Shown: positions 45,051 through 53,879 of the stretch, one piece after another
Position numbering within the stretch: the stretch's first letter is position 1
Layout: every line of letters starts with the position of its first letter
Source of the DNA: Cupriavidus necator
GTDB taxonomy: Bacteria; Pseudomonadota; Gammaproteobacteria; Burkholderiales; Burkholderiaceae
DNA length: 64,000 bases
Direction of reading: 5' to 3'
Assembly: GCA_022041995.1 (NCBI GenBank)
Contig: CP074381.1
Location: forward strand, 1,798,001 to 1,862,000
The notes under the pieces: generated by a model
The model's input: only the letters and a program-made list of their open reading frames with translations
Told to the model about the DNA's origin: nothing
The model's database searches: none
Position numbers and translations under genes: made by a program

Positions 45051-46598
45051 TCAATTCTTCGCCTTCGGCATCTGCGACACGAGGGACAGGTTGATGTCCA
45101 TGCCTTCGATCTGGAAATGCGGCACGATGAAGAGCTTGACCCGGAAGAAGCCAGGGTTGTCCTCGATATCCTCGACCATGACCTTTGCTTCGCGCAGCGG
45201 GTGGGATGCCTGCAGTTCGTCGCCCGGATCGGTCATCTCAGTCACCAGCGTCTTGATCCAGGTGTTGAGTTCCAGCTCCAGCAGCCGGCGGTCCTTGGTG
45301 GTGCCGATGTTCTCGCGCTGGATCAGCTTCAGGTAGTGGGCGATGCGCGACAACAGGAAGATATAGGGCAGGCGCGCATTGACGCGGCTGTTGGCCGTGG
45401 CTTCCCTGGTGTCGTAGAGCGCGGGCTTCTGCGCCGAATGTGCGGAGAAGAAGCAGGCGAAATCGTGGTTCTTGTAGTACGACAGCGGAATGAAGCCCAG
45501 GTTGGCGAACTCGAACTCGCGCGTTTCCGGAATCAGCACTTCGGTCGGGATCTTGGCCTGGTTGCCGGTGCCCAGGTCGTACAGATGGATCGGCAGGTCT
45601 TCGACCAGGCCACCTGCCTGCGGGCCGCGGATCTGCACGCACCAGCCGTTCTTGATAAAGCTCTGCACCATGTTCGCGGCAAAGGCAAAGGAGGCATTGG
45701 CCCACAGGTAGCGGTTGTGGTCCGGACCCTTGACCGCTTCCGTGTAGTTGAATGCGCGTACCGGCACCGTCTCCGGCCCATATGGCAAGCGCGCCAGGAA
45801 GCGCGGCAGGGTCAGGCCGATGTAGCGCGCGTCATCCGAGTCACGAAAGCTCTTCCACTTCAGGTACTCGGCACGATCGAAGTAGTTGCCGATGTCGCGA
45901 ATGCCGGCCACTTCCTCCATCGAGTCCTTGCCGAAGAACGCGGGCGATAGCGAACCGATGAACGGCATGTGCGCCGCGGCGGAAACCTTGGAGATATTGC
46001 GCAGCAGGGCAATGTCCTGCGGGCTGCGGTCGAACTCATAGTTAGAAATGATCGAGCCGATCGGCTCGCCGCCCGGCGTGTCGTATTCCTGGATGTAGGT
46101 GTGCAGGTAGAGCCCGCTCTGAATGACTTCCGGCGTATCCTCGAAGTCCTGGCGCAGCGCATCCTTGGAGACGTCCAGTACCTCGATGCGGACGTTCTTG
46201 CGGAAATCCGTGCGATCGACCAGGAACTTGAGGCCGCGCCATGCCGACTCGATCTGCTGGAACGTGTCATGGTGCATGATCGCATCCAGCTGGCGGCTGA
46301 TCTGCTGGTCCAGGTGCTCGATATGGAAATCGAGCAAGCTTTTGTCCAGCCGGTCCACCTGCTGCGACGATTCCTGGATCATCTTCAGGAATACGTTCAT
46401 CGCCTGCGCTACGCGTTCATCCAGCGACGATTCGGAGAGCGCGTCGGCACTCTGGAACGACTCCACCGGCCGCGTGGACTTGACCGGCGTCAGGTTGATC
46501 TTCTCGCACAGCGATTCATAGACGCTCTTGCCAGGTGCGTCCAGGACGACGGTATCGGCTACGTTGTTGCCGCGGACGGCGCTGTCATGCTTGTTCAT
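45051..46598 (-). CDS. tssC: T6SS sheath large subunit TssC
   Basis: A 515-aa VipB-type protein: AWRGLKFLVDRTDFRKNV, LIGDYEFDR-type segment SNYEFDRSPQDIALL, FARLPYG-type FLARLPYGP and the C-terminal handshake strand DINLSLVSQMPK. With TssB it forms the contractile sheath. It starts 22 bp after tssB. Confidence 0.96.
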   Translation of the reverse strand: MNKHDSAVRGNNVADTVVLDAPGKSVYESLCEKINLTPVKSTRPVESFQSADALSESSLDERVAQAMNVFLKMIQESSQQVDRLDKSLLDFHIEHLDQQISRQLDAIMHHDTFQQIESAWRGLKFLVDRTDFRKNVRIEVLDVSKDALRQDFEDTPEVIQSGLYLHTYIQEYDTPGGEPIGSIISNYEFDRSPQDIALLRNISKVSAAAHMPFIGSLSPAFFGKDSMEEVAGIRDIGNYFDRAEYLKWKSFRDSDDARYIGLTLPRFLARLPYGPETVPVRAFNYTEAVKGPDHNRYLWANASFAFAANMVQSFIKNGWCVQIRGPQAGGLVEDLPIHLYDLGTGNQAKIPTEVLIPETREFEFANLGFIPLSYYKNHDFACFFSAHSAQKPALYDTREATANSRVNARLPYIFLLSRIAHYLKLIQRENIGTTKDRRLLELELNTWIKTLVTEMTDPGDELQASHPLREAKVMVEDIEDNPGFFRVKLFIVPHFQIEGMDINLSLVSQMPKAKN

Positions 46599-46620
46599 GG
46601 CACTGGTTCCTCAAGGACAT

Positions 46621-47136
46621 TTACTGGACAGACGGAGAGGCCGGTGCGGCCTGGCCAATCTCTTGCAAATCCCTGCGCAGGCGCTCGGACAGGGAGGGGT
46701 CCTTGAGGATCTTTTCGAGTTCACGGCGGAACATGGCGTTATCAAGCAGATTCGACTTCAGGTCTCGGAGCAGATTGCGCGCGGCCATCAGTGCGCGCAG
46801 TTCCGGCACCTTTCCCGCTACGACTTCGGGCTTGAAGTCATCCATCGACCGGAAGTCGAGATCGACCGGCAGTTCCGTGCCATCGCCGGCCAGCGTGTTG
46901 TCGACGGCGATCCTCGCCTTGGGATTGAAATCGGCGAGCACTGCGTTGAAGTTGTTCTTGTCGATCGAGACCTTCCCGCGCTCGGCAACCTGCCGGTTGT
47001 CCTGACCGTTGCTGTAGTCGCCCATCACCAGCAGCCTGAGCGGCAGTTCGACCTTCTTTTGCGCACCACCGGTATGCAGGTCAAGCTTGATGTTGACACG
47101 TGCCTTAGGCACTTCATTCTGAAAGCTGTCGGCCAT
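46621..47136 (-). CDS. tssB: T6SS sheath small subunit TssB
   Basis: A 171-aa VipA-type protein: RVNIKLDLHTGGAQKKVELPL (beginning and end of one strand pair), LLVMGDYSNGQ, and DFRSMDDFKPEVVA, all hallmark TssB regions. It is the first gene of the minus-strand operon and follows a divergent promoter region shared with vgrG. Confidence 0.96.
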   Translation of the reverse strand: MADSFQNEVPKARVNIKLDLHTGGAQKKVELPLRLLVMGDYSNGQDNRQVAERGKVSIDKNNFNAVLADFNPKARIAVDNTLAGDGTELPVDLDFRSMDDFKPEVVAGKVPELRALMAARNLLRDLKSNLLDNAMFRRELEKILKDPSLSERLRRDLQEIGQAAPASPSVQ

Positions 47137-47438
47137 TCGTCATTCCTCTTCTATGTGTGAAATCAATGGTTTCAGATGCTTGAAGTCTCGGTGATGGCGA
47201 GATCGCTGCGCCATTAGGACGGAATTTCTAACATGGTTGATACGAGTCTTGAAATAGGAAATTACTGATTTTTCATCGAATTCCTATTGATGATCTTGAA
47301 TTGCAATAAATTGCAATATTTGGAGAAAATTGATTCCAGCATTAACAAATTGGGGTTACCGTGCGGCGAGATTGGCGTTGTGGCGAGCGATGGTTGGCTC
47401 CGCGGCAGGCTCGTACACGCTGACAACGGAGCCGAACG
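47137..47438. promoter_or_regulatory. AT-rich divergent T6SS promoter region
   Basis: 302 bp between tssB and vgrG, clearly AT-richer than either gene. It holds an inverted repeat AATAGGAA/TTCCTATT (47253-47260 and 47281-47288) and a direct repeat AATTGCAATA (47300-47321 area). It must contain promoters for both arms. No sigma-54-type -24/-12 site is evident by eye. Confidence 0.55.
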
Positions 47439-49907
47439 ATGGCGAATCTGAAAGAAGGAATCGAGACTTACGGCAATGCGCTGCTCAAGCGCATCACCGG
47501 GCGGCAGACATACTTTGTCGACGTGCAGGGAACGGCCAGTGCCACCGCGCTGTCGGTCATTGCCTTCGAGGCTGTCGAGCGCCTCGGCGATCCCTATACG
47601 GTCACCATTCAGCTGACCCATCCGCTTGCACTTGACCGCGCCGACTACCTTGGCAAGGAAGCGGCTTTCCGGATAGAACCCGCGGATGGCACCGATGCAC
47701 GTCAGTTCGCCGGCTGCATCACGCGCTTCAGCAAGACCCGGCAGACCCATGACTTCTGCGGCTACGAGATCGTCATCGAGCCCCTGGTCGCGCGGCTGAA
47801 GCTTGCGCACGCGAGCCGCATCTACCAACACCAGACCGCCCCGCAGATCATCGAGGACATCCTGCGCCGCCATGACCTGCGCGGCCACCAGTTCGCCTTC
47901 AAAACCCGCCGCAAATATTTTCAGCACAGGTTCCGACTTCAATACCAGATGTCGGACTGGGCGTATATCCGGCTGCTGATGGAGCAGGAAGGCCTGTACA
48001 GCTATTTCATGCCGGGCAAGTTCGGCGAGATGGTGGTGTTTGGCGACGACATCGACCATTACATCTATCAACCGGAACTGCGGGTGCCATACCGGGAAAC
48101 GGCTGGGCTGGAGTCGGGCATCGAGGTGGTGTCCGACCTGCGGACCCATACGCGTACGGTGGCTGAGTCTTTCCGCGTTGCAGACTACAACCCGGATCAG
48201 GCCTACGAACGCTTCGAGGCCGACGCCCACCTTGCCCGCAAGGAAAAGACCACCTACGGCCAGCCCTATGTCTATGGCACGCACCATCTGGACCAGGCTG
48301 GTGCCCGGTGGGAAGCGCAACTGCGTCATGAGGCGGCGCTTGCCGGGCATGTCGTCTATGAGGGCGAGAGCAATGTGCTGGCACTACGCCCGGCGCGCAT
48401 CCTGCGTATGGATCAAGCCTTGCCCGATGCCCCCAACGGGCAGGTGATTACGGAAGTCATCCACAGCGGCGCGCGTGATGCCGCCTATCGCAACACCTTC
48501 ACGTCCATTCCATCGGACCGTCGTTACCGGCTCCCGCTCGCCGAGGGCAGCTGGCCGAAGATCCATGGCACGCTGAGCGCGCGGATCACCTCGCCGGGCG
48601 GCTACAAGTACGCCTACCTGACCCAGGACGGGCGCTACACCGTCCGCTTCGACCTGGACTTCGATACCTGGCCCAACGGCGGCGAGAGTGTGCCATTGAC
48701 GTTGGCCAAGCCCTTTGCGGGAGCTTTGCAGACGGGCTTCCACTTCCCGCTGGTGGATGGCACCTACGTGGACGTGGCCTTCCGCGACGGCAATCCCAAC
48801 AAGCCGTATATCGCTCATGTGCAGCACAACAGCCAGCACATGGACCTGATCACCAGCCAGGACCGCTGGCTGTCCCGCAACGTGATCCGCACGCAGAGCA
48901 ACAACAAGCTGCGGATGGAGGACTGGGAGGGGCAGGAGGGGATCAAGCTTTCCACCGAGTACGGCGGGAAGACGCAACTGAACCTTGGCTACCTCGTTGA
49001 TCACAAGAAGGAGAAGCGGGGGGATGGATTTGAGTTGCGGACTTCGGGGTGGGGGGCGATTCGGGGTGGGAAGGGATTGTTCCTGTCGGCTGATGATCAG
49101 CCGGGAGCTGGTGGGAAGCAGCTGGATATGGTTGCTGCGCAAGCACTGCTTGAGCAGGCGCTTCAGCAAAGCGAAGCGCTCGCGACTGCTGCCAAGGCTG
49201 CGCAAGCCATTGCAGCCGACTACGAAGAACAGAGGACGCTGTTCAACGACACGCTCAAAGCACTAAAAAAGGCTGGAATTCTGATCAGTGCGCCGGCCGG
49301 CATGGCGCTGGCATCAGGCTCCGACCTGCAACTGTCGGCTTCGCGGAATCTGATCGCGACTTCCGGGGGCCATGCTGACATCAGCGCTGTCAGACGGTTC
49401 ACGATTGCGGCAGGAGAAGCTGTTTCCGTTTTTGCTCAGAAGCTTGGGATGAAGCTGTTCGCAGCCCGCGGCAGCGTCGAGATTCAAGCGCAGAGCGACG
49501 CGATGCGTCTGCTTTCGGATAAGAACATGACGATCACAAGCGCGAACGGGCGAGTCGTGGTCGAGGCCAAAGAGGAGCTCCTTCTCAAGTGCGGCGGCTC
49601 TTACCTGCGGATGTCATCGACTGGCATCGAGGATGGGACGCGAGGGGACCGATCCTTCAAATCCGCATCATTCAGTCGCCAGGGGCCGAGTTCACTTTCG
49701 CAGGCAATGAATACGTGGAAACACGCAATGTTCAATGACACCTATGTGATACGCAATCCTGCCACTGGAGAACCGCTTGCCAATGCGAATGTGGCGCTCC
49801 TCCGCGAGGATGGGACGCATCTCAAGGTGGCAACGGATGCAACGGGTCGAACCCCGCTGCAGAAGAGTCTTTTCGTCGAGCCAATCCGAATCCGGTTGCT
49901 CGACTAG
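47439..49907 (+). CDS. tssI: T6SS spike protein VgrG with C-terminal extension
   Basis: An 822-aa protein with gp27-like (residues ~20-350) and gp5-like/OB modules, then a DUF2345 beta-helix (ISAPAGMALASGSDLQLSAS onward). A C-terminal ~60-residue transthyretin-like extension follows (DTYVIRNPATGEPLANANVAL...). Such extensions bind cognate lipase effectors in other systems. GC content and codon use drop after ~49.0 kb, close to a G-rich tract at 49018-49075, so the 3' part and downstream cargo may have been acquired together. Confidence 0.93.
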   Translation: MANLKEGIETYGNALLKRITGRQTYFVDVQGTASATALSVIAFEAVERLGDPYTVTIQLTHPLALDRADYLGKEAAFRIEPADGTDARQFAGCITRFSKTRQTHDFCGYEIVIEPLVARLKLAHASRIYQHQTAPQIIEDILRRHDLRGHQFAFKTRRKYFQHRFRLQYQMSDWAYIRLLMEQEGLYSYFMPGKFGEMVVFGDDIDHYIYQPELRVPYRETAGLESGIEVVSDLRTHTRTVAESFRVADYNPDQAYERFEADAHLARKEKTTYGQPYVYGTHHLDQAGARWEAQLRHEAALAGHVVYEGESNVLALRPARILRMDQALPDAPNGQVITEVIHSGARDAAYRNTFTSIPSDRRYRLPLAEGSWPKIHGTLSARITSPGGYKYAYLTQDGRYTVRFDLDFDTWPNGGESVPLTLAKPFAGALQTGFHFPLVDGTYVDVAFRDGNPNKPYIAHVQHNSQHMDLITSQDRWLSRNVIRTQSNNKLRMEDWEGQEGIKLSTEYGGKTQLNLGYLVDHKKEKRGDGFELRTSGWGAIRGGKGLFLSADDQPGAGGKQLDMVAAQALLEQALQQSEALATAAKAAQAIAADYEEQRTLFNDTLKALKKAGILISAPAGMALASGSDLQLSASRNLIATSGGHADISAVRRFTIAAGEAVSVFAQKLGMKLFAARGSVEIQAQSDAMRLLSDKNMTITSANGRVVVEAKEELLLKCGGSYLRMSSTGIEDGTRGDRSFKSASFSRQGPSSLSQAMNTWKHAMFNDTYVIRNPATGEPLANANVALLREDGTHLKVATDATGRTPLQKSLFVEPIRIRLLD

Positions 49908-49935
49908 TTCGGACAACATAAATCGAGTTAGCGAC

Positions 49936-51726
49936 ATGGCTGGTACCACCTCCGTTCTACACGAGAGTATCGTCGACAACGACGGCGATCAATACTGTTC
50001 TGCGACGCTGACGCCGACCGAGGATCAGCGCGAGAAGATTGTCCTTGCCAAGCCCTATGTCATCCCTATCGTCTTCCTTCCCGGCATCATGGGTACCAAT
50101 CTGAGGAAGAAGGAGGGTAAGACCATCGTTTGGCGTCCGCCCAACGCAGACCTGCGTGGCGCGGCTGATCTGATTGCCCAGCTCTTCGCCTATTTGTTCA
50201 AGAATACGAAGGATCGAGCCAGTGATCTGGCGACGGATACGGTCGAAGTCGATCCCAGCGGGCCGATTGATCCTGGTCAGAGCGGCCTGCCGAAGAACGT
50301 ATTGGTGGCACGCGGCTGGGGAGCGTTGATGCGCGCTTCCTATCACCCGTTCCTGGGCCAGCTCCAGCACCTTCTCAACTCACTGGCTGAGTATGACTTC
50401 GAACGTAACGAAGCGAACCTGAAAAACTGGGCGGCAGAGTTCGGGCTGGACGCGCCGACCGACTGGGGGGCATCGGGTGGTGAGGCACTGACCCGAGAGG
50501 AGATCCTGCACGCAGCCAATTTCCAGTTCGATGTTTGGGCGGGCGGATATAACTGGCTGCAAAGCAATCGCGACTCCGGGGCTGCGATTCAAGACCTGAT
50601 CGAGAACACCATTCTTCCCTACTACAACGACGGCCAGCCCGTAATTGCCAGGGACACACCGGATGGAGAGGGAAACAATGAGTGCGGAATCCGGCGCGGC
50701 AAGCCAAATCGTCCACTGGCAGAGAAGGTGATTGTTGTCACCCATTCCATGGGCGGACTGGTGAGCCGCGCACTGACGGAGATCCATCAATGTGACAAGG
50801 TGCTCGGTGTCTCCCATGGTGTGCAACCCGCTACCGGGGCTCCGGCTACATACAAGCGCATGCGGGCGGGCTTTGAGAGCGTGGAGCAGATATTTCTTGG
50901 GCGTAAAGCGGCAGACGTCGTCGCGATACTCGCCCAGGCGCCAGGAGGGCTCGAGTTGCTGCCGACAGCGGATTACAACGACGGAAAGCCATGGCTAAAG
51001 ATTCGTGAAAGAGCTACGCAAAAGGAGATTCCTTTTGGGCTGCCAGAGAACTACGATCCTTACATGGAAATATATCGATCTGGCGAGTGGTATGGGCTCG
51101 TTCCGGATAGCAATCTGTCGCTATTGAATCCGGCTGGTGTGCGCGGCCTGTCCGTTCATGTTGGCGAGGAAAGAAATGAAGAAGCGATTCCCCGAGACAA
51201 GCTGGATCGCGTAATTGAAGGAATTCGTATATTTCACAAAGCGATAGAGAAAAAATATAAGGATCCGACCTACGCTCACTACGGAGCACAGGGAGGGCGC
51301 GACGTCGAAATCGGTAAGGGAAGCATACTGTGCACAGGTTTTTTCTCGGCCTGTGATCGCTTTGCTTGGGGCGAGGTGGCATGGGAAGGAGTCGGTCTTT
51401 CTGGAATTCAGTTTTCCGATATAAAAATTTCCGGCGATGACGGAAATGGGATTCTGAGTTTATCCAATGGCGCTCGGATCACCATAGCCAAACCAGATTG
51501 CCCTGGGGATGGGACGGTGCCTATCCTTTCCGGGGAAGCTTCCGCGAAGGCTGGAATTGCAATGAGCTTCTCGCATGGGCAACAAAGTCATGGAAAGCAC
51601 AACTCGGCCTTCGGCTACGACCACCAAGGAAGCTATGGGGATAAGGAAGGGAGATCGCTATACGCGACTATGTTTGCCATCGTCAAGATTGCACAAGGTG
51701 CTGCATGGCATAGAAGGAAGAAATAA
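49936..51726 (+). CDS. Tle4-type T6SS phospholipase effector
   Basis: A 596-aa alpha/beta-hydrolase from the ATG at 49936 (MAGTTSVLHES). The oxyanion-side motif is VFLPGIMGTNLR (residues 47-58). The nucleophile elbow VVTHSMGGLVSR has Ser271, with Thr in place of the first Gly of GxSxG as in some Tle families. A likely acid is in KPDCPGDGTVPIL and a likely histidine in HNSAFGYDHQG. It has no signal peptide, as expected for T6SS delivery. vgrG precedes it by 28 bp and the Tli4-like gene overlaps its stop, which fixes the Tle4 assignment. It would attack target-cell phospholipids from the periplasm. Confidence 0.85.
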   Translation: MAGTTSVLHESIVDNDGDQYCSATLTPTEDQREKIVLAKPYVIPIVFLPGIMGTNLRKKEGKTIVWRPPNADLRGAADLIAQLFAYLFKNTKDRASDLATDTVEVDPSGPIDPGQSGLPKNVLVARGWGALMRASYHPFLGQLQHLLNSLAEYDFERNEANLKNWAAEFGLDAPTDWGASGGEALTREEILHAANFQFDVWAGGYNWLQSNRDSGAAIQDLIENTILPYYNDGQPVIARDTPDGEGNNECGIRRGKPNRPLAEKVIVVTHSMGGLVSRALTEIHQCDKVLGVSHGVQPATGAPATYKRMRAGFESVEQIFLGRKAADVVAILAQAPGGLELLPTADYNDGKPWLKIRERATQKEIPFGLPENYDPYMEIYRSGEWYGLVPDSNLSLLNPAGVRGLSVHVGEERNEEAIPRDKLDRVIEGIRIFHKAIEKKYKDPTYAHYGAQGGRDVEIGKGSILCTGFFSACDRFAWGEVAWEGVGLSGIQFSDIKISGDDGNGILSLSNGARITIAKPDCPGDGTVPILSGEASAKAGIAMSFSHGQQSHGKHNSAFGYDHQGSYGDKEGRSLYATMFAIVKIAQGAAWHRRKK

Positions 51727-52625
51727 TGAAAACAGGATGGATAACACGACCAATTGGCCGGCATTTTATTGATCTTCCCGGAGATGCAAGAACGATCGAG
51801 GAGTATGCATACAACAGTTTGAAGATCGATCCAATGCCAGAGCTGCCGACCCGGACGAGTCTTGAACGCTTTGTCGCCCAGCAAGAGAAGATCCTACGTG
51901 CTGAGAAACATGAATTGTTTGGCAGTATGTTTATCGAACGTGTCTCGCATGAGAACGGATCGGTAACGATAGTATCGTGGGAGGCGCCGTCGCTGGACAT
52001 CTTCTATCAATTTGACACCTATTTTCGAGCGGGAGATAGAACGCTGAAATATGCGGGAAAGGTGTCAAAGAGTCGGCGAGGAGCAGCGCTTTCACTTCGT
52101 CAGGACTTGTCGCGAGAGTGGCGCCAGATTCCTCTCGGGGAAACGCCAGTCGGTATTGGATATGTAGTCGATGACACGATTCTGGAAGATAAGGTGATGA
52201 ACCTGGAAAGCTGGCGCATGGCCATTCAACTGGCTGGCAAGCCAGACGTGTCATTCACTGTAACGGCCTACACGCAGCGCAGCGTCGAGCCCGGATTGCG
52301 GCGGCGAGCGGGCGGGGCCCTCGCGTCACTGCTCGGCACGGTAGCAGGCGTCGGCCAATTGCGAAACCGTGAGCGACCGGTTGGTCCTATTCAGGCCGAC
52401 GAAATCCTGATAGCAGGTACACAGGATGGGAAGCGCACTTATGGTTTCAAGTGGGAAGCGCCAGGCAAGGCGGATTCATTGTCCGAGCCCAACCTGAATG
52501 TGTCGCTGCAGGTCGGAGAGAGCGCGTACTCCACAAACAGGGAATCGTTTGTGAGCGACGAAGAGGCGCTGGAGTTGTGGGACGCCGTCGTCGGATCCTT
52601 GCGTCTACGTCCGGGGGCCGTATGA
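51726..52625 (+). CDS. Tli4-type immunity protein to the Tle4 lipase
   Basis: A 299-aa protein with the Tli4 layout: N-terminal GRHFIDLPGDARTIEEYAYN, a C-terminal Tli4-C domain including EILIAGTQDGKRTYGFKWEA, and the ending DEEALELWDAVVGSLRLRPG. It starts on the last base of the lipase stop (TAATG), so expression is tightly coupled. No clear signal peptide is seen at this start, although periplasmic location would be expected; the first residues may be trimmed or export may use another route. Confidence 0.8.
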   Translation: MKTGWITRPIGRHFIDLPGDARTIEEYAYNSLKIDPMPELPTRTSLERFVAQQEKILRAEKHELFGSMFIERVSHENGSVTIVSWEAPSLDIFYQFDTYFRAGDRTLKYAGKVSKSRRGAALSLRQDLSREWRQIPLGETPVGIGYVVDDTILEDKVMNLESWRMAIQLAGKPDVSFTVTAYTQRSVEPGLRRRAGGALASLLGTVAGVGQLRNRERPVGPIQADEILIAGTQDGKRTYGFKWEAPGKADSLSEPNLNVSLQVGESAYSTNRESFVSDEEALELWDAVVGSLRLRPGAV

Positions 52626-52807
52626 ATGCACCGTCTCGCCGGCAAGTCCTTTGGACATTTGCTGCTGGCTCACTTGCGCTTCTGACTTCAGGTCTCCCTC
52701 CCGTACCTCGACGTGCTCCATCGGTGAGTGATGTTATGCGCTATTTGCGTGAGGAGATCTTCCCGTCCGCTCACCAGCGGCGTGACGATTTACTCAGCAA
52801 CATTTAG
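52622..52807 (+). CDS. Small Tat-signal-like protein, perhaps cut by IS630
   Basis: A 61-aa product starting MNAPSRRQVLWTFAAGS, coupled to the tli4 stop (ATGA). SRRQVL plus the hydrophobic stretch LWTFAAGSLALLTSG resembles a twin-arginine signal. The mature part ends ...QRRDDLLSNI, beside the left edge of an IS630 remnant, so the original gene may have been longer. The function is unknown; the coupling suggests a role with the lipase immunity protein. Confidence 0.55.
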   Translation: MNAPSRRQVLWTFAAGSLALLTSGLPPVPRRAPSVSDVMRYLREEIFPSAHQRRDDLLSNI

Positions 52808-53867
52808 CGTCGGTATTCGCGGTGAGCGGCAAGTTTGGTGCTGCTTTGGACTGCTAAGAGTGGTCCGAACTGCTTTTCACCCTTTTGCAGGGGCCGCCTT
52901 GCCGCGCCAGTACGTTTGACATGACTCCACACCAATTCGTCCGGATTCAGATCCGGGGCGTAACCCGGCAGGAAATGAAGTGTGAGCTTGCCGCGCGTGG
53001 AGTCAACGTACTCGCGCACCAGCGCCTTCTTGTGCGCGGGCAGACTGTCGAGCACCAGATGCACCGGCTTCTTGCGATGCCGCATCATCTTCTTGAGCAA
53101 TTCGACGAAAAACTCGGCGTTGAGCGCTCCCTTGTAGGTGCAAAACCAGAAGGCTCCCTTCGCATTGACCGCCGACGCCGCGCTGATCGACTGGCGCTGA
53201 CCGGGGCGCTGCACCACAGGGGTCTGGCCACGTACACCCCAGGTCTTACCATGCACCGTGTCGGCGCGAAAGCCGGACTCGTCCCAGAAGAACACTTCCG
53301 CGCCCTGCGCCTTAGCCTGACGGGCAATTGCTGGATAGGTGTCGTGCTGCCAGCGCTCGATCGCTTCGGGGTCGCGTTGGTAGGCCCGTTGCAATGGTTT
53401 CTGCGGCGTCAGCCCAAGTTTTGCCAGCAGTGCTCCCACCGCTGTCGTCCCCAGGCGCACACCAAACTTCTTCTCAATCAACTGCGCCACGATTGCGCGT
53501 GTCCACAACCCGAAATCAAGCCCGTACTGGCGCGGATCGCGCCCATTGACCCAGCGAAAAACCTGCCGCTCCTGGGCTGGCGTCAGCGTTGGGGGCCGGC
53601 CAGTGGCCGGCGTCGAGCGCAGCGCATTGATACCCACGCCCGGTTTAAGGGCAGCGTTTATCCATTTATAGATCGTGGTGCGATTGAATCCGTAGGAGGC
53701 AATCACGTCTGCCGGCCGCTCGCCTTCACGAACCCGCTCAATCGCCATGAGGCGAATCGCCTCCAGCGTCTGATGATCAAATGTCCGTCCGTCTCGCTTC
53801 ATGCACGATCCGACCGATGCAGGGCCCATGAAGTTCCAACTTGTCGACTAACTTACCGACCCATGAG
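52791..53867 (-). mobile_element. IS630-family element, probably truncated at the transposase 3' side
   Basis: The right end (53867, adjacent to TA at 53868-53869) reads inward CTCATGGGTCGGTAAGTTAG. At the left, TACTCA occurs at 52791 but the following bases do not match beyond CTCA and a displaced GTCGGTA. The transposase also loses its normal C-terminus here. One end therefore appears lost or rearranged. Confidence 0.6.
52804..53802 (-). CDS. IS630-family transposase with abnormal C-terminus
   Basis: A 332-aa frame from MKRDGRTFDHQ at 53802. It has the helix-turn-helix RPADVIASYGFNRTTIYKW and DDE residues in FFWDESGFR, LVLDSLPAHK and PDLNPDELVW. After LQKGEK the expected ~40-residue family ending (..RSFFR..SVAYI..) is replaced by unrelated sequence ending AAHREYRR. 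It is likely inactive. It is similar but not identical to the element at 36-37 kb, so these are independent insertions. Confidence 0.82.
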   Translation of the reverse strand: MKRDGRTFDHQTLEAIRLMAIERVREGERPADVIASYGFNRTTIYKWINAALKPGVGINALRSTPATGRPPTLTPAQERQVFRWVNGRDPRQYGLDFGLWTRAIVAQLIEKKFGVRLGTTAVGALLAKLGLTPQKPLQRAYQRDPEAIERWQHDTYPAIARQAKAQGAEVFFWDESGFRADTVHGKTWGVRGQTPVVQRPGQRQSISAASAVNAKGAFWFCTYKGALNAEFFVELLKKMMRHRKKPVHLVLDSLPAHKKALVREYVDSTRGKLTLHFLPGYAPDLNPDELVWSHVKRTGAARRPLQKGEKQFGPLLAVQSSTKLAAHREYRR

Positions 53868-53879
53868 TAAGGGCAAGGC

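Noticed and set aside
47262..48350. 362-codon minus-strand open frame across the vgrG 5' half
   Set aside because: Shadow of VgrG, whose gp27-like domain is unmistakable on the plus strand.
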